Positions 7,189-14,512 of a stretch of 26,216 nucleotides of DNA are shown here, one piece after another (position 1 is the first letter of the stretch; every line of letters begins with the position of its first letter). The notes beneath the pieces were generated by a model. The model was not told the origin of the DNA. It saw nothing but the letters and a program-made list of their open reading frames with translations, and did no database searches. The DNA comes from an uncultured Eubacteriales bacterium (GTDB lineage: Bacteria > Bacillota > Clostridia > Oscillospirales > Oscillospiraceae), in NCBI GenBank assembly GCA_900549475.1, contig UROF01000034.1, forward strand, positions 1 to 26,216, written 5' to 3'. The position numbers and the translations under genes were made by a program.

Positions 7189-7218
7189 AAAAAAAGGGGA
7201 GGCCATATGGCCTCCCCT
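7189..7218 (-). terminator. Terminator of the sigma/anti-sigma operon
   Basis: On the minus strand, AGGGGAGGCC and GGCCTCCCCT form a perfect 10-bp stem with a 4-nt loop, followed by seven T. It lies 11 bp after the anti-sigma stop codon. It could also stop thiI transcripts weakly, but it lacks a T-tract on plus. Confidence 0.85.
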
Positions 7219-7229
7219 GGGCATATCAA

Positions 7230-8048
7230 TTACTGCCAGCACCCGCCGTGGCCGCCGCAGTGGCCGTGGCCGTTTCCTCCGGTGCCGCCGGAGGAGGTGC
7301 TGCCGGTCCCGGTATCATTCCCGGCACTGTTTTCGCCGGTCTGGCCGGCGTCCTGGACAGGCTGGTCCTGGGTGCCGTAGGTCAGCTGGTCGATAAGCCG
7401 CTGGAGCTCTCCCATGGTCATGGACCGGACCTGTTCCGGTGTGATGGAGGGGTCCAGCTCCTTAAGGGCCAGATAGGCCCGGTACTTCCCGCAGGACAAC
7501 CCCACATCCTCCGCCGCGGCCGCCTCCTGGCCGCTGGCACAGTAGCAGTAGGTGTTCTGCTGTCCGGCGGTACAGGACTGGATCTGGGTGAGCAGGCGGC
7601 CGCACTGGGTCTCGTCGGCTCCGATGACCGCAATGGTCATCACCTCATCCTGGGCCAGCAGGGCGGACACCTGGTCGTCGGAGACGATCTCCTCCACCGC
7701 CTGGTCATAGCTGAGGAACCGGAGGTCCAGGTTCTCCACCAGAGCCTCCCCGTCGTCGTTGCGGCCCACCGCGGACACCACCCGGTCAAAGCGGTTGACC
7801 CCCAGCTCCACATAGGGATTCACCTCGATACTGATGGTGGCGGTGGGGGTGAAGTACAGCCACCATCCGCCTACTCCCAGGGCCACCAGCAGCAGGCACG
7901 CCGCTGCCAGAGCCAGGCGCTGTCCTGCCCACCAGCCCCGCCGGGCACGGCTGCCCGGGGTGCGCTGATCCAGGAAAGCCCGGGTGCTCTCCTTGAGAGA
8001 TTCCTCCGCGTGGACGGCGTCGAAGGCCTCCCTGATCCGGCTATTCAT
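7230..8048 (-). CDS. RsgI-like membrane anti-sigma factor with Gly/His/Cys tail
   Basis: This is a 272-residue protein. The N-terminal cytoplasmic part (about 1-38) contains the short sigma-binding-like helix RIREAFDAVHAEESLKEST. A single membrane helix lies at about 45-66 (LALAAACLLLVALGVGGWWLYF). The outer part opens with TATISIEVNPYVELGVNRFD and VVSAVGRNDDGEAL, the signature of the RsgI periplasmic domain. The middle holds CYCASG and LSCGKYRAYLAL. The tail (about 240-272) is Gly/Ser-rich and ends in NGHGHCGGHGGCWQ, a possible metal-binding stretch. The ATG at 8046-8048 overlaps the stop of the ECF sigma gene and has GGAGGTG upstream; a GTG at 8057 is less likely. The overlap with the sigma gene supports an anti-sigma role. 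The signal sensed is unknown. Confidence 0.88.
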   Translation of the reverse strand: MNSRIREAFDAVHAEESLKESTRAFLDQRTPGSRARRGWWAGQRLALAAACLLLVALGVGGWWLYFTPTATISIEVNPYVELGVNRFDRVVSAVGRNDDGEALVENLDLRFLSYDQAVEEIVSDDQVSALLAQDEVMTIAVIGADETQCGRLLTQIQSCTAGQQNTYCYCASGQEAAAAEDVGLSCGKYRAYLALKELDPSITPEQVRSMTMGELQRLIDQLTYGTQDQPVQDAGQTGENSAGNDTGTGSTSSGGTGGNGHGHCGGHGGCWQ

Positions 8049-8523
8049 CACCGTCACCTCCCAGTTTCTCCCGCAGGAGCTGTTTTGCCCGCGTCAGCAG
8101 GGTGTACACCGTGTTGACATTTTTCCCCAGCAGTTTCGCGATCTCCGGGGCGGTGTACGACTCGTAGTAGTGGAGATACACCACATCCCGGTACTTTTCC
8201 GGCAGAGAGAGCACCGCCTCCAGCACCTCGCGGTGGTCCGGCGCCAGGTCCGCAGGCTGCTCCATCAGCTCCTCCAGGGACACCGTCCGGCTGCGGAAGA
8301 AGCTTTTGAGCAGGTCCTTGCAGGCGTTGATGGTGACCCGGATAAACCAGGCTTTCTCGTGCTCGTCGCTTTCAAAGGACACGGAGCTAAGGACATACTT
8401 CAAAAACACCGTTTGAAATATGTCCTCCGTATCGGCATAGTTCTTCAGATGTACCAGGCAGATCCGCCGCACGGTATCGGAATACCGCTGGATCGCCCTG
8501 TCGACCTCTTGCTCGCTCCGCAT
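8041..8523 (-). CDS. ECF-type RNA polymerase sigma factor
   Basis: This 160-residue sigma-70-family protein has only regions 2 and 4. Region 2 (about 10-75) includes YADTEDIFQTVFLKY and AWFIRVTINACKDLLKS. Region 4 (about 105-155) includes LPEKYRDVVYLHYYESYTAP and the HTH EIAKLLGKNVNTVYTLLTRA. The ATG at 8521-8523 has GGAG about eight bases upstream. It is the middle gene of a three-gene operon, 24 bp after the secreted repeat protein and overlapping the anti-sigma gene. By analogy it is held at the membrane by the anti-sigma factor and likely drives its own operon, but I could not pick out a convincing ECF promoter. Confidence 0.93.
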   Translation of the reverse strand: MRSEQEVDRAIQRYSDTVRRICLVHLKNYADTEDIFQTVFLKYVLSSVSFESDEHEKAWFIRVTINACKDLLKSFFRSRTVSLEELMEQPADLAPDHREVLEAVLSLPEKYRDVVYLHYYESYTAPEIAKLLGKNVNTVYTLLTRAKQLLREKLGGDGDE

Positions 8524-8547
8524 CCCAAAACTCCGTTTATGATGATA

Positions 8548-9252
8548 TTACCGGCGGCAGCCTCCCCGGTAGCCGTACCCTACGCTGGTGGCGCCGGCAC
8601 TACCGGCAGCGGCGCTGCCGCTGTTATAGCCGTAGCCATAGCGCCCGCAGCCGCCATTGCCGTGGCAGCCGCCGCCGTAGCTGTAGCAGTCGCCGTAGCC
8701 ATAGCCGTAGCAGCCCCACAGGCCGTCACCGGTATAGCTGCCGGTATCGCTGGTGGGGATGGCCCCACGGCCTACATACAGCCCGCAGCTGTCACAGACC
8801 CCGTCGCCGTCGGCATCCACAAAGGGACAGGCCTGGCCGGCATAGTAGTCACAGATCCCGTCCCCATCGCTGTCGGCAAAGGCATAGGCCCGGCCCACAT
8901 AGTAATCATACACTCCGTCGCCGTCCGTATCCACATAGGGATAGGCAGCGGTGAGCTGGGTGTCATAGACCCCATCGCCATCGGCATCCAGGTAAGGGTT
9001 GATGGCTCCTACGCAGTAGTCGTACACCCCGTCGCCGTCCACATCCAGGTAGTGGCATCCGCCCCGGCCGTAATAGGGGTTGGTCTGGGTGCTGCTGTCC
9101 GCCGCGGCAACGGCGGTAGTGGTGGTGCTGACAGTGTTCTGAACTCTTGCGCCGCTGCCCCGGCCCCAGTCGGCGGCCAGAGCGCTGGTGGTGACCAGCG
9201 TGAGCATCAATGCCGCTGTGACAATGGCGATAACTCCCTTTTTCATCTTCAT
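8548..9252 (-). CDS. Secreted protein with five DxDGDGxxD repeats and Gly/Tyr-rich tail
   Basis: This is a 234-residue protein. A signal peptide runs to about residue 27 (KKGVIAIVTAALMLTLV, then TTSALA before ADW). After a Thr/Ala-rich linker come five tandem repeats of about 20 residues, each with an aromatic lead and a calcium-type loop: YLDVDGDGVYDY, YLDADGDGVYDT, YVDTDGDGVYDY, FADSDGDGICDY and FVDADGDGVCDS. This spacing of Asp and Gly is that of dockerin, EF-hand or thrombospondin type-3 calcium loops. The tail is rich in Gly, Tyr, Cys and His (GYGYGDCYSYGGGCHGNGGC). I chose ATG 9250-9252 because GGGAGGAT lies eight bases upstream; a further ATG at 9270 precedes that site. It is the first gene of the sigma/anti-sigma operon. 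Function is unknown; a surface calcium-binding or signal-input role is an inference. Confidence 0.85.
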   Translation of the reverse strand: MKMKKGVIAIVTAALMLTLVTTSALAADWGRGSGARVQNTVSTTTTAVAAADSSTQTNPYYGRGGCHYLDVDGDGVYDYCVGAINPYLDADGDGVYDTQLTAAYPYVDTDGDGVYDYYVGRAYAFADSDGDGICDYYAGQACPFVDADGDGVCDSCGLYVGRGAIPTSDTGSYTGDGLWGCYGYGYGDCYSYGGGCHGNGGCGRYGYGYNSGSAAAGSAGATSVGYGYRGGCRR

Positions 9253-9272
9253 GGTATGATATCCTCCCATAA

Positions 9273-9316
9273 GTCGTATTGGATCGTGCCGTTCCCGGCT
9301 TCATCTCCAATACGAC
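9273..9316 (-). promoter_or_regulatory. 11-bp perfect inverted repeat in the operon leader
   Basis: GTCGTATTGGA (9273-9283) and TCCAATACGAC (9306-9316) are perfect complements with a 22-bp spacer that itself holds GCCG/CGGC. It ends a few bases before the ribosome binding site of the secreted repeat protein. It could be an operator or an RNA hairpin affecting translation. It is not a terminator, as no T-tract follows. A weak -10-like TACAAT on the minus strand (9386-9391) lies upstream. Confidence 0.5.
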
Positions 9317-9544
9317 CGGCGGGAAAGATTCCATTCATCGTGAGCAGGAAAATTTTTTATTTTTTTCCAGGGGCCCTGCGGCCCTATTGTACCACAGGTT
9401 TTCAGGAAGGGAAATAGGGGAGAGGCCCCCTTCCGGCCCGTCTCCCGCCACATTTCCCCGCGAGGCGCGGGAAAATCTTCTTTTCCGGACGACCAGCAGA
9501 AACCAGCAACAACAGAAAACCAGAAAGAAATGAGGCGCATCACC

Positions 9545-10798
9545 ATGACACACACCGCAGAACTCATTGCCGTCGGCACCGAGCTGCTCCTGGGCAACAT
9601 CGCCAACACCGACGCCCAGATCCTCTCCCAGGGTCTCAGCGCCCTGGGCATCACCGTCCACTACCACACCGTGGTGGGGGACAACCCCCAGCGGCTCCGG
9701 GACGCCCTGGATATCGCCAAGACACGGGCGGACATCATCATCACCACCGGCGGCCTGGGGCCCACCTATGACGACCTCACCAAGCAGACCATCTGCGCCG
9801 CCTTCGGCCGGGAGCTGGAGCTCCACGAGGACATTCTGGAGACCATCCGCTCCTTCTTTGCCAAGACCGGCCGGACCATGCCGGAGAACAACGTCCAGCA
9901 GGCCATGCTGCCGGTGAACTGCACCGTGTTCGACAACCCCGTAGGCACCGCCCCCGGCTGCGCCTTCGAGGAGGGGGGCGTCCACGTCCTCATGCTCCCC
10001 GGCCCCCCCTTTGAGTGCCGCTACATGTTCGAGAACCGGGCCATGGCCTACCTCCAGGCCCTCACCGACGGCGTTATCGTCAGCCACGAGATCCGGGTCT
10101 ACGGCATGGGGGAGAGCCATGTGGAGGCAAAGCTCCGGGATATCATGACCACCATGACCAACCCCACCCTGGCCCCCTACGCCAAGACCAACGAGTGTAT
10201 GCTCCGGGCCACCGCCAAGGCCCCCACCGCCGCCCAGGCGGAAGAGCTTCTGGCCCCCATGGTACAGCAGGTGAAGGACATCCTGGGGGACGTGGTCTAC
10301 GGCGTGGATGTAAGCTCCCTGGAGGAGGTGGTCTCCGCCCTGCTCCGGGAGAAGGGCCTCACCCTCTCTGCCGCTGAGAGCTGCACCGGCGGCCTCATTG
10401 CCAAGCGCATCACCGACCTGGCCGGGGCCTCCCAGATCTTCCGGGGCGGCGTGGTGAGCTATGTCAACGATGTGAAAGCCCAGGTGCTGGGCGTACCTCA
10501 GGAGACTCTGGACACCTACGGCGCTGTGTCCGAGCCGGTGGCCAGGGCCATGGCCGAGGGCTGCCGGAAGCTCTGCGGCAGCGACATCGCCGTGTCCGTC
10601 ACCGGCCTTGCCGGCCCCGAAGGGGACGACCGGGGCAACGAGGTGGGCACCGTGTACATCGCCCTTGCGGACAGCGAGGGCACCATCTGCCGGAAGTTCT
10701 CCTGCGGCATGGGCCGGGGCAGAGGGAAGGTCCGCTCCTCCGCCGCTCAGAATGCTTTCGACATGCTCCGCCGCCGTCTCCTGGGCCTGCCCCTGTAA
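9545..10798 (+). CDS. cinA: CinA family protein (MoaB-like plus nicotinamide-nucleotide amidase domain)
   Basis: This 417-residue protein has two domains. The N-terminal molybdopterin-binding-like domain (about 1-170) contains AELIAVGTELLLGNIANTDA and TTGGLGPTYDD near residue 69. The C-terminal CinA/PncC domain (about 255-415) contains AESCTGGLIAKRI near 276, GGVVSYVNDVKAQVLGV and VTGLAGPEGDD. CinA proteins recycle NMN to nicotinate mononucleotide, and in some Firmicutes the gene sits before recA and is linked to competence; here recA is not next to it. I chose ATG 9545 (MTHTAEL), which has GAGG nine bases upstream and fits family N-termini. The ATG at 9530 adds five residues without a good binding site. 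Confidence 0.94.
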   Translation: MTHTAELIAVGTELLLGNIANTDAQILSQGLSALGITVHYHTVVGDNPQRLRDALDIAKTRADIIITTGGLGPTYDDLTKQTICAAFGRELELHEDILETIRSFFAKTGRTMPENNVQQAMLPVNCTVFDNPVGTAPGCAFEEGGVHVLMLPGPPFECRYMFENRAMAYLQALTDGVIVSHEIRVYGMGESHVEAKLRDIMTTMTNPTLAPYAKTNECMLRATAKAPTAAQAEELLAPMVQQVKDILGDVVYGVDVSSLEEVVSALLREKGLTLSAAESCTGGLIAKRITDLAGASQIFRGGVVSYVNDVKAQVLGVPQETLDTYGAVSEPVARAMAEGCRKLCGSDIAVSVTGLAGPEGDDRGNEVGTVYIALADSEGTICRKFSCGMGRGRGKVRSSAAQNAFDMLRRRLLGLPL

Positions 10799-10825
10799 CC
10801 GCGCATATATCCTTTCCTATGGCTG

Positions 10826-10865
10826 CCGGCCTCTCCGCTCTCTTTGCGGGGAGGCCGGTTTTTTT
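10826..10865 (+). terminator. Terminator after cinA
   Basis: CCGGCCTCTCCGC (10826-10838) pairs with GCGGGGAGGCCGG (10846-10858), with one T-G pair, followed by seven T. Confidence 0.92.
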
Positions 10866-10931
10866 GTCCTTCCAGGCAGAGGCGTCGCCGTATATCCCAT
10901 GTTAAATTTTCCCCCCAGACAGAGTATTTCC

Positions 10932-10987
10932 TTTACTGCCATTTTACAATGGCCCGGTTGCGGATTTTACCGCCCCCTCCGTACAAT
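10932..10987 (+). promoter_or_regulatory. Promoter of the alkaline phosphatase with a possible Pho box
   Basis: TTGCGG (10958-10963) and TACAAT (10982-10987) are 18 bp apart, 53 bp before the start codon. Upstream and overlapping are TTTACT (10932) and TTTACA (10943), exactly 11 bp apart, and TTTACC (10966), about two turns further. PhoP sites in Firmicutes are direct TTAACA-like hexamers with an 11-bp period, so phosphate control is plausible. The third repeat and the missing fourth make this tentative. Confidence 0.45.
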
Positions 10988-11040
10988 AGGGCCGTACCAA
11001 AAACGGTCCAATATTTATCTATCCTGGAGGGAAGAAACAC

Positions 11041-12606
11041 ATGAAAAAGATCCTGACCCTGCTGCTGGCACTGTCTCTGCTGGCAGCTACCCTGGTGGGC
11101 TGCGCCACCCCGGCCGCCGATACCGGCGCCGAGACCCGCACGCTGGCTGCCACCACCGCCAACACGTCCACCACCGGCAGCAAGACGGAAGTCACCGCTC
11201 CCAAGTACGTGTTCCTGTTCATCGGCGACGGCATGAGCTATCCCCAGATCCAGTCCACTTCCGACTACCTGGGCGCTCTGAACGACAAGGACTACTGGCA
11301 GGCTGAGCCCAGCCTGGACGACAACAAGGGCGCCAAGCTGGACGGCCCCGAGTACCTCAACTTCATGAACTTTGAGGCTGCCGGTTCCGCTGTCACCTAC
11401 GACTCCAACAGCTTCTGCCCCGACTCCGCTTCCACCGCCACCTCCATCTCCACCGGCCACAAGACCTACTCCGGCACCATCAACATGAGCGAGGATTACA
11501 AGACCGCTTATGAGACCATTGCCGAGAAGGTCCACGAGCAGCTGGGCATGAAGGTAGGCGTGATCTCCTCCGTCAACCTCAACCATGCCACTCCCGCCGC
11601 CTTCTATGCCCATCAGGCCAGCCGCAACGACTACTATGAGATCGGTCTGGAGCTGATCGATTCCGGCTTTGAGTACTTCTCCGGCGGCGGCCTCCTCAAG
11701 CCCACCGGCAGTGACGGCAAGCAGGCTGACCTCTACACCCTGGCTGAGGAAGCCGGCTACACCGTAGTCAAGACCCAGGCTGAGGCCGAGAAGGTCACCG
11801 AAGGCCCTGTCATCATCATCGACGAGAACCTGGCCGACGGCGACGCCATGGCCTATGAGCTGGATCGTACCGATGACATGTGGTCCCTGGCTGACCACGT
11901 GGAGAAGGGCATTGAGGTCCTGGACAACGACAAGGGCTTCTTCATGATGTGCGAGGGCGGCAAGATCGACTGGGCCTGCCACGCCAATGACGCCGCCTCC
12001 ACCATCCACGACACCCAGGCTCTGGCCGACGCCGTACAGGTGGCCATCGACTTCGCTGAGGAGCACCCCGATGAGACCCTGATCCTTGTCACCGGCGACC
12101 ACGAGACCGGCGGCCTCACCATCGGCTTTGCCGGTACCGACTACGACACCTATCTGAACCTGCTCAAGAGCCAGAAGATCTCCTTCGCCAAGTACGACAG
12201 CGACTATGTGGCGGGGTACAAGGAGAACAAGACCTCCTTCGCCGACGTCTGCAAGGACATCGAGAAGCTCTTCGGCCTCAAGACCGAGGGTAAGGATACC
12301 GACAAGCTGGTCCTCACCGACTACGAGCTCTCCCAGCTCAAGACCGCCTATGAAAAGAGCATCAACGGCAAGGAAACCGGCATGGATCAGCAGCAGGAGT
12401 ATGTGATGTACGGCACCTACGAGCCCCTCACCGTCACCATCACCCACATCCTCAACAACAAGTCCGGCGTCTCCTTCACCTCCTACAGCCACACCGGCCT
12501 GCCTGTGGCCGTCCTGGCTGAGGGCGTCAACGCCGAGGTGTTCAACGGCTACTACGACAACACCGAGATCTTCAACAAGCTGGCTGATATGCTGGCCGTG
12601 AAGTGA
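11041..12606 (+). CDS. phoA: Alkaline phosphatase (PhoA family), predicted lipoprotein
   Basis: This is a 521-residue phosphomonoesterase exported to the cell surface. The lipoprotein signal ends in the lipobox LVGC (Cys21), followed by a Thr/Ala-rich linker to about residue 53. The catalytic domain shows FLFIGDGMS with metal ligand Asp63, the nucleophile motif DSASTATSISTG with Ser129, SSVNLNHATPAAFYAH, MCEGGKIDWACHANDA, TGDHETGG and YSHTGLPVAVLAEG. These are the zinc and magnesium ligands of the family, so it should be active. It releases phosphate from organic esters. A single-gene unit is likely: a terminator precedes the promoter and a GC-rich hairpin follows. Confidence 0.95.
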   Translation: MKKILTLLLALSLLAATLVGCATPAADTGAETRTLAATTANTSTTGSKTEVTAPKYVFLFIGDGMSYPQIQSTSDYLGALNDKDYWQAEPSLDDNKGAKLDGPEYLNFMNFEAAGSAVTYDSNSFCPDSASTATSISTGHKTYSGTINMSEDYKTAYETIAEKVHEQLGMKVGVISSVNLNHATPAAFYAHQASRNDYYEIGLELIDSGFEYFSGGGLLKPTGSDGKQADLYTLAEEAGYTVVKTQAEAEKVTEGPVIIIDENLADGDAMAYELDRTDDMWSLADHVEKGIEVLDNDKGFFMMCEGGKIDWACHANDAASTIHDTQALADAVQVAIDFAEEHPDETLILVTGDHETGGLTIGFAGTDYDTYLNLLKSQKISFAKYDSDYVAGYKENKTSFADVCKDIEKLFGLKTEGKDTDKLVLTDYELSQLKTAYEKSINGKETGMDQQQEYVMYGTYEPLTVTITHILNNKSGVSFTSYSHTGLPVAVLAEGVNAEVFNGYYDNTEIFNKLADMLAVK

Positions 12607-12634
12607 TCTGACAAACGTTCTCCACTTTCTCTGC

Positions 12635-12671
12635 TCACCGGGTCTGCCCCCCTGCGGGGCGGGCCCGGTGA
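12635..12671 (+). terminator. GC-rich hairpin after phoA (weak terminator)
   Basis: TCACCGGG and CCCGGTGA enclose GCCCC/GGGGC, making a long stem, but only AAATGTGCGTC follows, with no T-run. It may be partly terminating, allowing read-through into the next two genes, for which I see no clear promoter. Confidence 0.45.
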
Positions 12672-12702
12672 AATGTGCGTCTTATGAAAGGAAGGATCTC
12701 CC

Positions 12703-12975
12703 ATGACATTTGCTCAAATTCTGCCCTTTGCCTGTTTTGCCGCCCTGCCCCTTCTGGCCGGGGCGCTGTGGCTGCTCAATCGTACCGGCTTCCTTGCCGC
12801 CGGGACAAAGCACCTTTTTTCCGCCGCCGCCGGACTGCTGGCCGCCTTTCTGGTGATCCTGTGGATGGTCCAGGGAAATTTCCCCGGTGACATCCCCGTG
12901 GCTATGCTGTATCTGACCGTGCTGGCCCTGATCCAGGCCTGGTTCCTGAGCGCCGACGGCGCCGCGCGCTCATGA
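12703..12975 (+). CDS. Small hydrophobic membrane protein, partner of YibE/F gene
   Basis: This is a 90-residue protein with about three membrane helices: residues 6-24 (ILPFACFAALPLLAGALWL), about 38-57 (HLFSAAAGLLAAFLVILWMV) and about 66-83 (VAMLYLTVLALIQAWFL). There are no other motifs and no signal peptide. The ATG follows AAGGAAGGA. Its stop codon overlaps the start of the YibE/F gene (ATGA), so the two are translationally coupled and probably work together. I do not recognise the family. Confidence 0.82.
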   Translation: MTFAQILPFACFAALPLLAGALWLLNRTGFLAAGTKHLFSAAAGLLAAFLVILWMVQGNFPGDIPVAMLYLTVLALIQAWFLSADGAARS

Positions 12976-14138
12976 GGGGCCGCCTTACCTCCGGCTGGCT
13001 GCGGTACAACGCCCCGGTACTGGTATGCCTGGCGGCGGTGATCCTGCTGCTCCTGCTGCCCACCGGCTATGAGGGGGCTCTCCTCTATCAGGATGCGGAG
13101 CGCTGCTCCGCCCGGGTGGTGGAGGTGGACAACTCCACCATCATTGACACAGGTCTGGTCCGCTCCGGAGAGCAGCGGTGCACCCTGGAGGTGCTGGACG
13201 GCATCTTTAAGGGCCGCACGGTGGAGGGGGTCAACATGCTCAACGGCTCCCTGGAGCAGGACAAGCTCTTTGTCCCCGGGGACAAGGCCCTGGTGGTCAT
13301 CAGCTACGACGGCGATGAGGTCCTCTCCGTCACCATGACGGACCATGACCGCTCTGCCGGAGAGCTGCTGCTGGCCGCCCTCTTTATCCTGCTGCTGGTG
13401 GCCTTTGCCGGGCGCACCGGGGTGCGGGCGGTACTGAGCTTTGTGGTGACGGTGCTGTGCCTGTGGAAGATCCTGGTGCCCCTGTACCTCAAGGGCTACA
13501 ACCCCATCTGGGTGGGCCTTTTTGTGACGTTGCTGCTGACGGTACTGATCATCGCCCTGGTCTACGGCTTTGACCGGCGGTGTCTCGCAGCAGTGTCCGG
13601 GTCCTTCCTGGGGGTGCTGGTGACCTGTGTGCTGGGCCTTGTGTTTACCGACCTCTTTAAGATCCACGGGGCCGTTATGGCCTACTCGGAGAGCCTGCTC
13701 TACTCCGGCTACCAGGATCTGAGCCTGACCCAGATCTTTATGGCCGCCATTTTCATCGGAGCCTCCGGAGCCATTATGGACCTGAGCGTGGACATCACCT
13801 CGGCGGTATACGAGGTGGTGGAGAAGCGGCCGGACCTTTCTTGGCGGGAGGCCGCCAGGTCCGGCATGAATGTGGGCCGCAGCGCCATGGGCACCATGAC
13901 CACCACGCTGCTGTTTGCCTACTCCGGGGGGTACATCGCCCTTCTCATGGTATTCATGGCCCAGGGTACCCCGGTAGAGCACATCCTCAACTACAAATAT
14001 GTGGCCTCGGAGCTGATCCACACGGTGGTGGGCTCCATCGGTCTTGTGACGGTGGCTCCCTTTACCGCTTTCTGTGCCGGTTTTCTCCTGACCCAGGCCC
14101 ATTTCCCGGGAAAAGTGGTTGACAAAACGGGAAATTAA
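12972..14138 (+). CDS. YibE/F family membrane protein
   Basis: This 388-residue protein has one N-terminal membrane helix (about 15-32). An extracytoplasmic beta-rich segment of about 90 residues follows (ARVVEVDNSTIIDTGLVRSG through VVISYDGDEVLSV). Then come about seven membrane helices from residue 128 on, with the family block IFIGASGAIMDLSVDITSAV and the nearby SMNVGR-like stretch SGMNVGRSAMGTMTTTLLFA. This layout is that of the YibE/F family, which is common in Firmicutes and of unknown transport or envelope function. It is coupled by ATGA overlap to the small membrane protein upstream. The ileS leader promoter lies inside its last codons. Confidence 0.9.
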   Translation: MRGRLTSGWLRYNAPVLVCLAAVILLLLLPTGYEGALLYQDAERCSARVVEVDNSTIIDTGLVRSGEQRCTLEVLDGIFKGRTVEGVNMLNGSLEQDKLFVPGDKALVVISYDGDEVLSVTMTDHDRSAGELLLAALFILLLVAFAGRTGVRAVLSFVVTVLCLWKILVPLYLKGYNPIWVGLFVTLLLTVLIIALVYGFDRRCLAAVSGSFLGVLVTCVLGLVFTDLFKIHGAVMAYSESLLYSGYQDLSLTQIFMAAIFIGASGAIMDLSVDITSAVYEVVEKRPDLSWREAARSGMNVGRSAMGTMTTTLLFAYSGGYIALLMVFMAQGTPVEHILNYKYVASELIHTVVGSIGLVTVAPFTAFCAGFLLTQAHFPGKVVDKTGN

Positions 14139-14147
14139 AGATAATAT
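14119..14147 (+). promoter_or_regulatory. Promoter of the ileS T-box leader
   Basis: A perfect TTGACA (14119-14124) and TAATAT (14142-14147) are 17 bp apart; GATAAT at 14140-14145 is an alternative -10 with a short spacer. The -35 box lies within the final codons of the YibE/F gene. Confidence 0.7.
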
Positions 14148-14154
14148 GGTATCG

Positions 14155-14442
14155 CTAATCTGGAAAACTGCGTGGATAAGGACGAGTACCCTGCGTGGCC
14201 CCCACAGAGAGCCGCCCGTTTTGGTGGAAGGGCGGAGGGCGCGGCGCGGCGGGAAGATCCCCTTGGAGCAGCGGCCCCAACGAGGCCGGCGGGTTTCCCG
14301 CCGCCGCCCCCAGTAGGCGCCGCCGGGTGTGACCGTTATATCACGGCTTTGAGCGGCCCCGTTTTCCGGGGCAAGAAGAGTGGTACCGCAGAGGATGTAA
14401 GCGCCTTTGTCTCTTTGTGAGGCAGAGGCGCTGTTTGTTTTT
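14155..14442 (+). promoter_or_regulatory. tRNA-Ile T-box leader (specifier ATC)
   Basis: The T-box sequence AGAGTGGTACCGCAG is at 14377-14391, with TGGT able to pair with the ACCA end of an uncharged tRNA. Stem I features precede it: GGACGAGTA near 14179-14187, CAGAGAGCCGCC near 14203-14214, and GGTGGAAG near 14223-14230. The probable specifier codon is ATC at 14257-14259, inside GAAGATCCCCTTGGAGCAG, which fits isoleucine and the ileS gene downstream. Uncharged tRNA-Ile should stabilise the antiterminator and allow read-through. The leader is unusually far (about 750 nt) from ileS. Confidence 0.93.
14400..14442 (+). terminator. T-box-controlled terminator
   Basis: AGCGCCTTTGTCTC (14400-14413) pairs with GAGGCAGAGGCGCT (14419-14432) over 14 positions, including some G-T pairs. 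The loop is TTTGT, followed by GTTTGTTTTT. It sits nine bases after the T-box sequence, as expected. Confidence 0.92.
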
Positions 14443-14512
14443 CAGCGGGGGTTTCACCCCCGGGCCCCTGGGTTTTCCGAAGGGGCCAACAGCGGCCCTC
14501 GGCGCTGTTTTG

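Noticed and set aside
7248..8117. 289-codon open frame on plus
   Set aside because: It is antisense to the anti-sigma gene, which has a signature domain, ribosome binding site and operon context.
8750..9065. CRISPR-like periodicity
   Set aside because: The roughly 60-bp period is in frame and encodes the DxDGDG protein repeats; there are no identical repeats with unique spacers and no cas genes.
9275..9345. ECF promoter (GGAAT or GGAAC with CGT/CGA) before the sigma operon
   Set aside because: The spacers I could read (13-14 bp) are too short for the usual 16-17 bp, so I did not call it.
9360..9385. T-rich tract with a GGGCC/GGCCC hairpin as a terminator
   Set aside because: The T-tract precedes the hairpin on plus and becomes A's after it on minus, so neither strand has terminator form.
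10933..12492. 519-codon open frame on minus
   Set aside because: It is antisense to the alkaline phosphatase, whose catalytic motifs are intact on plus.
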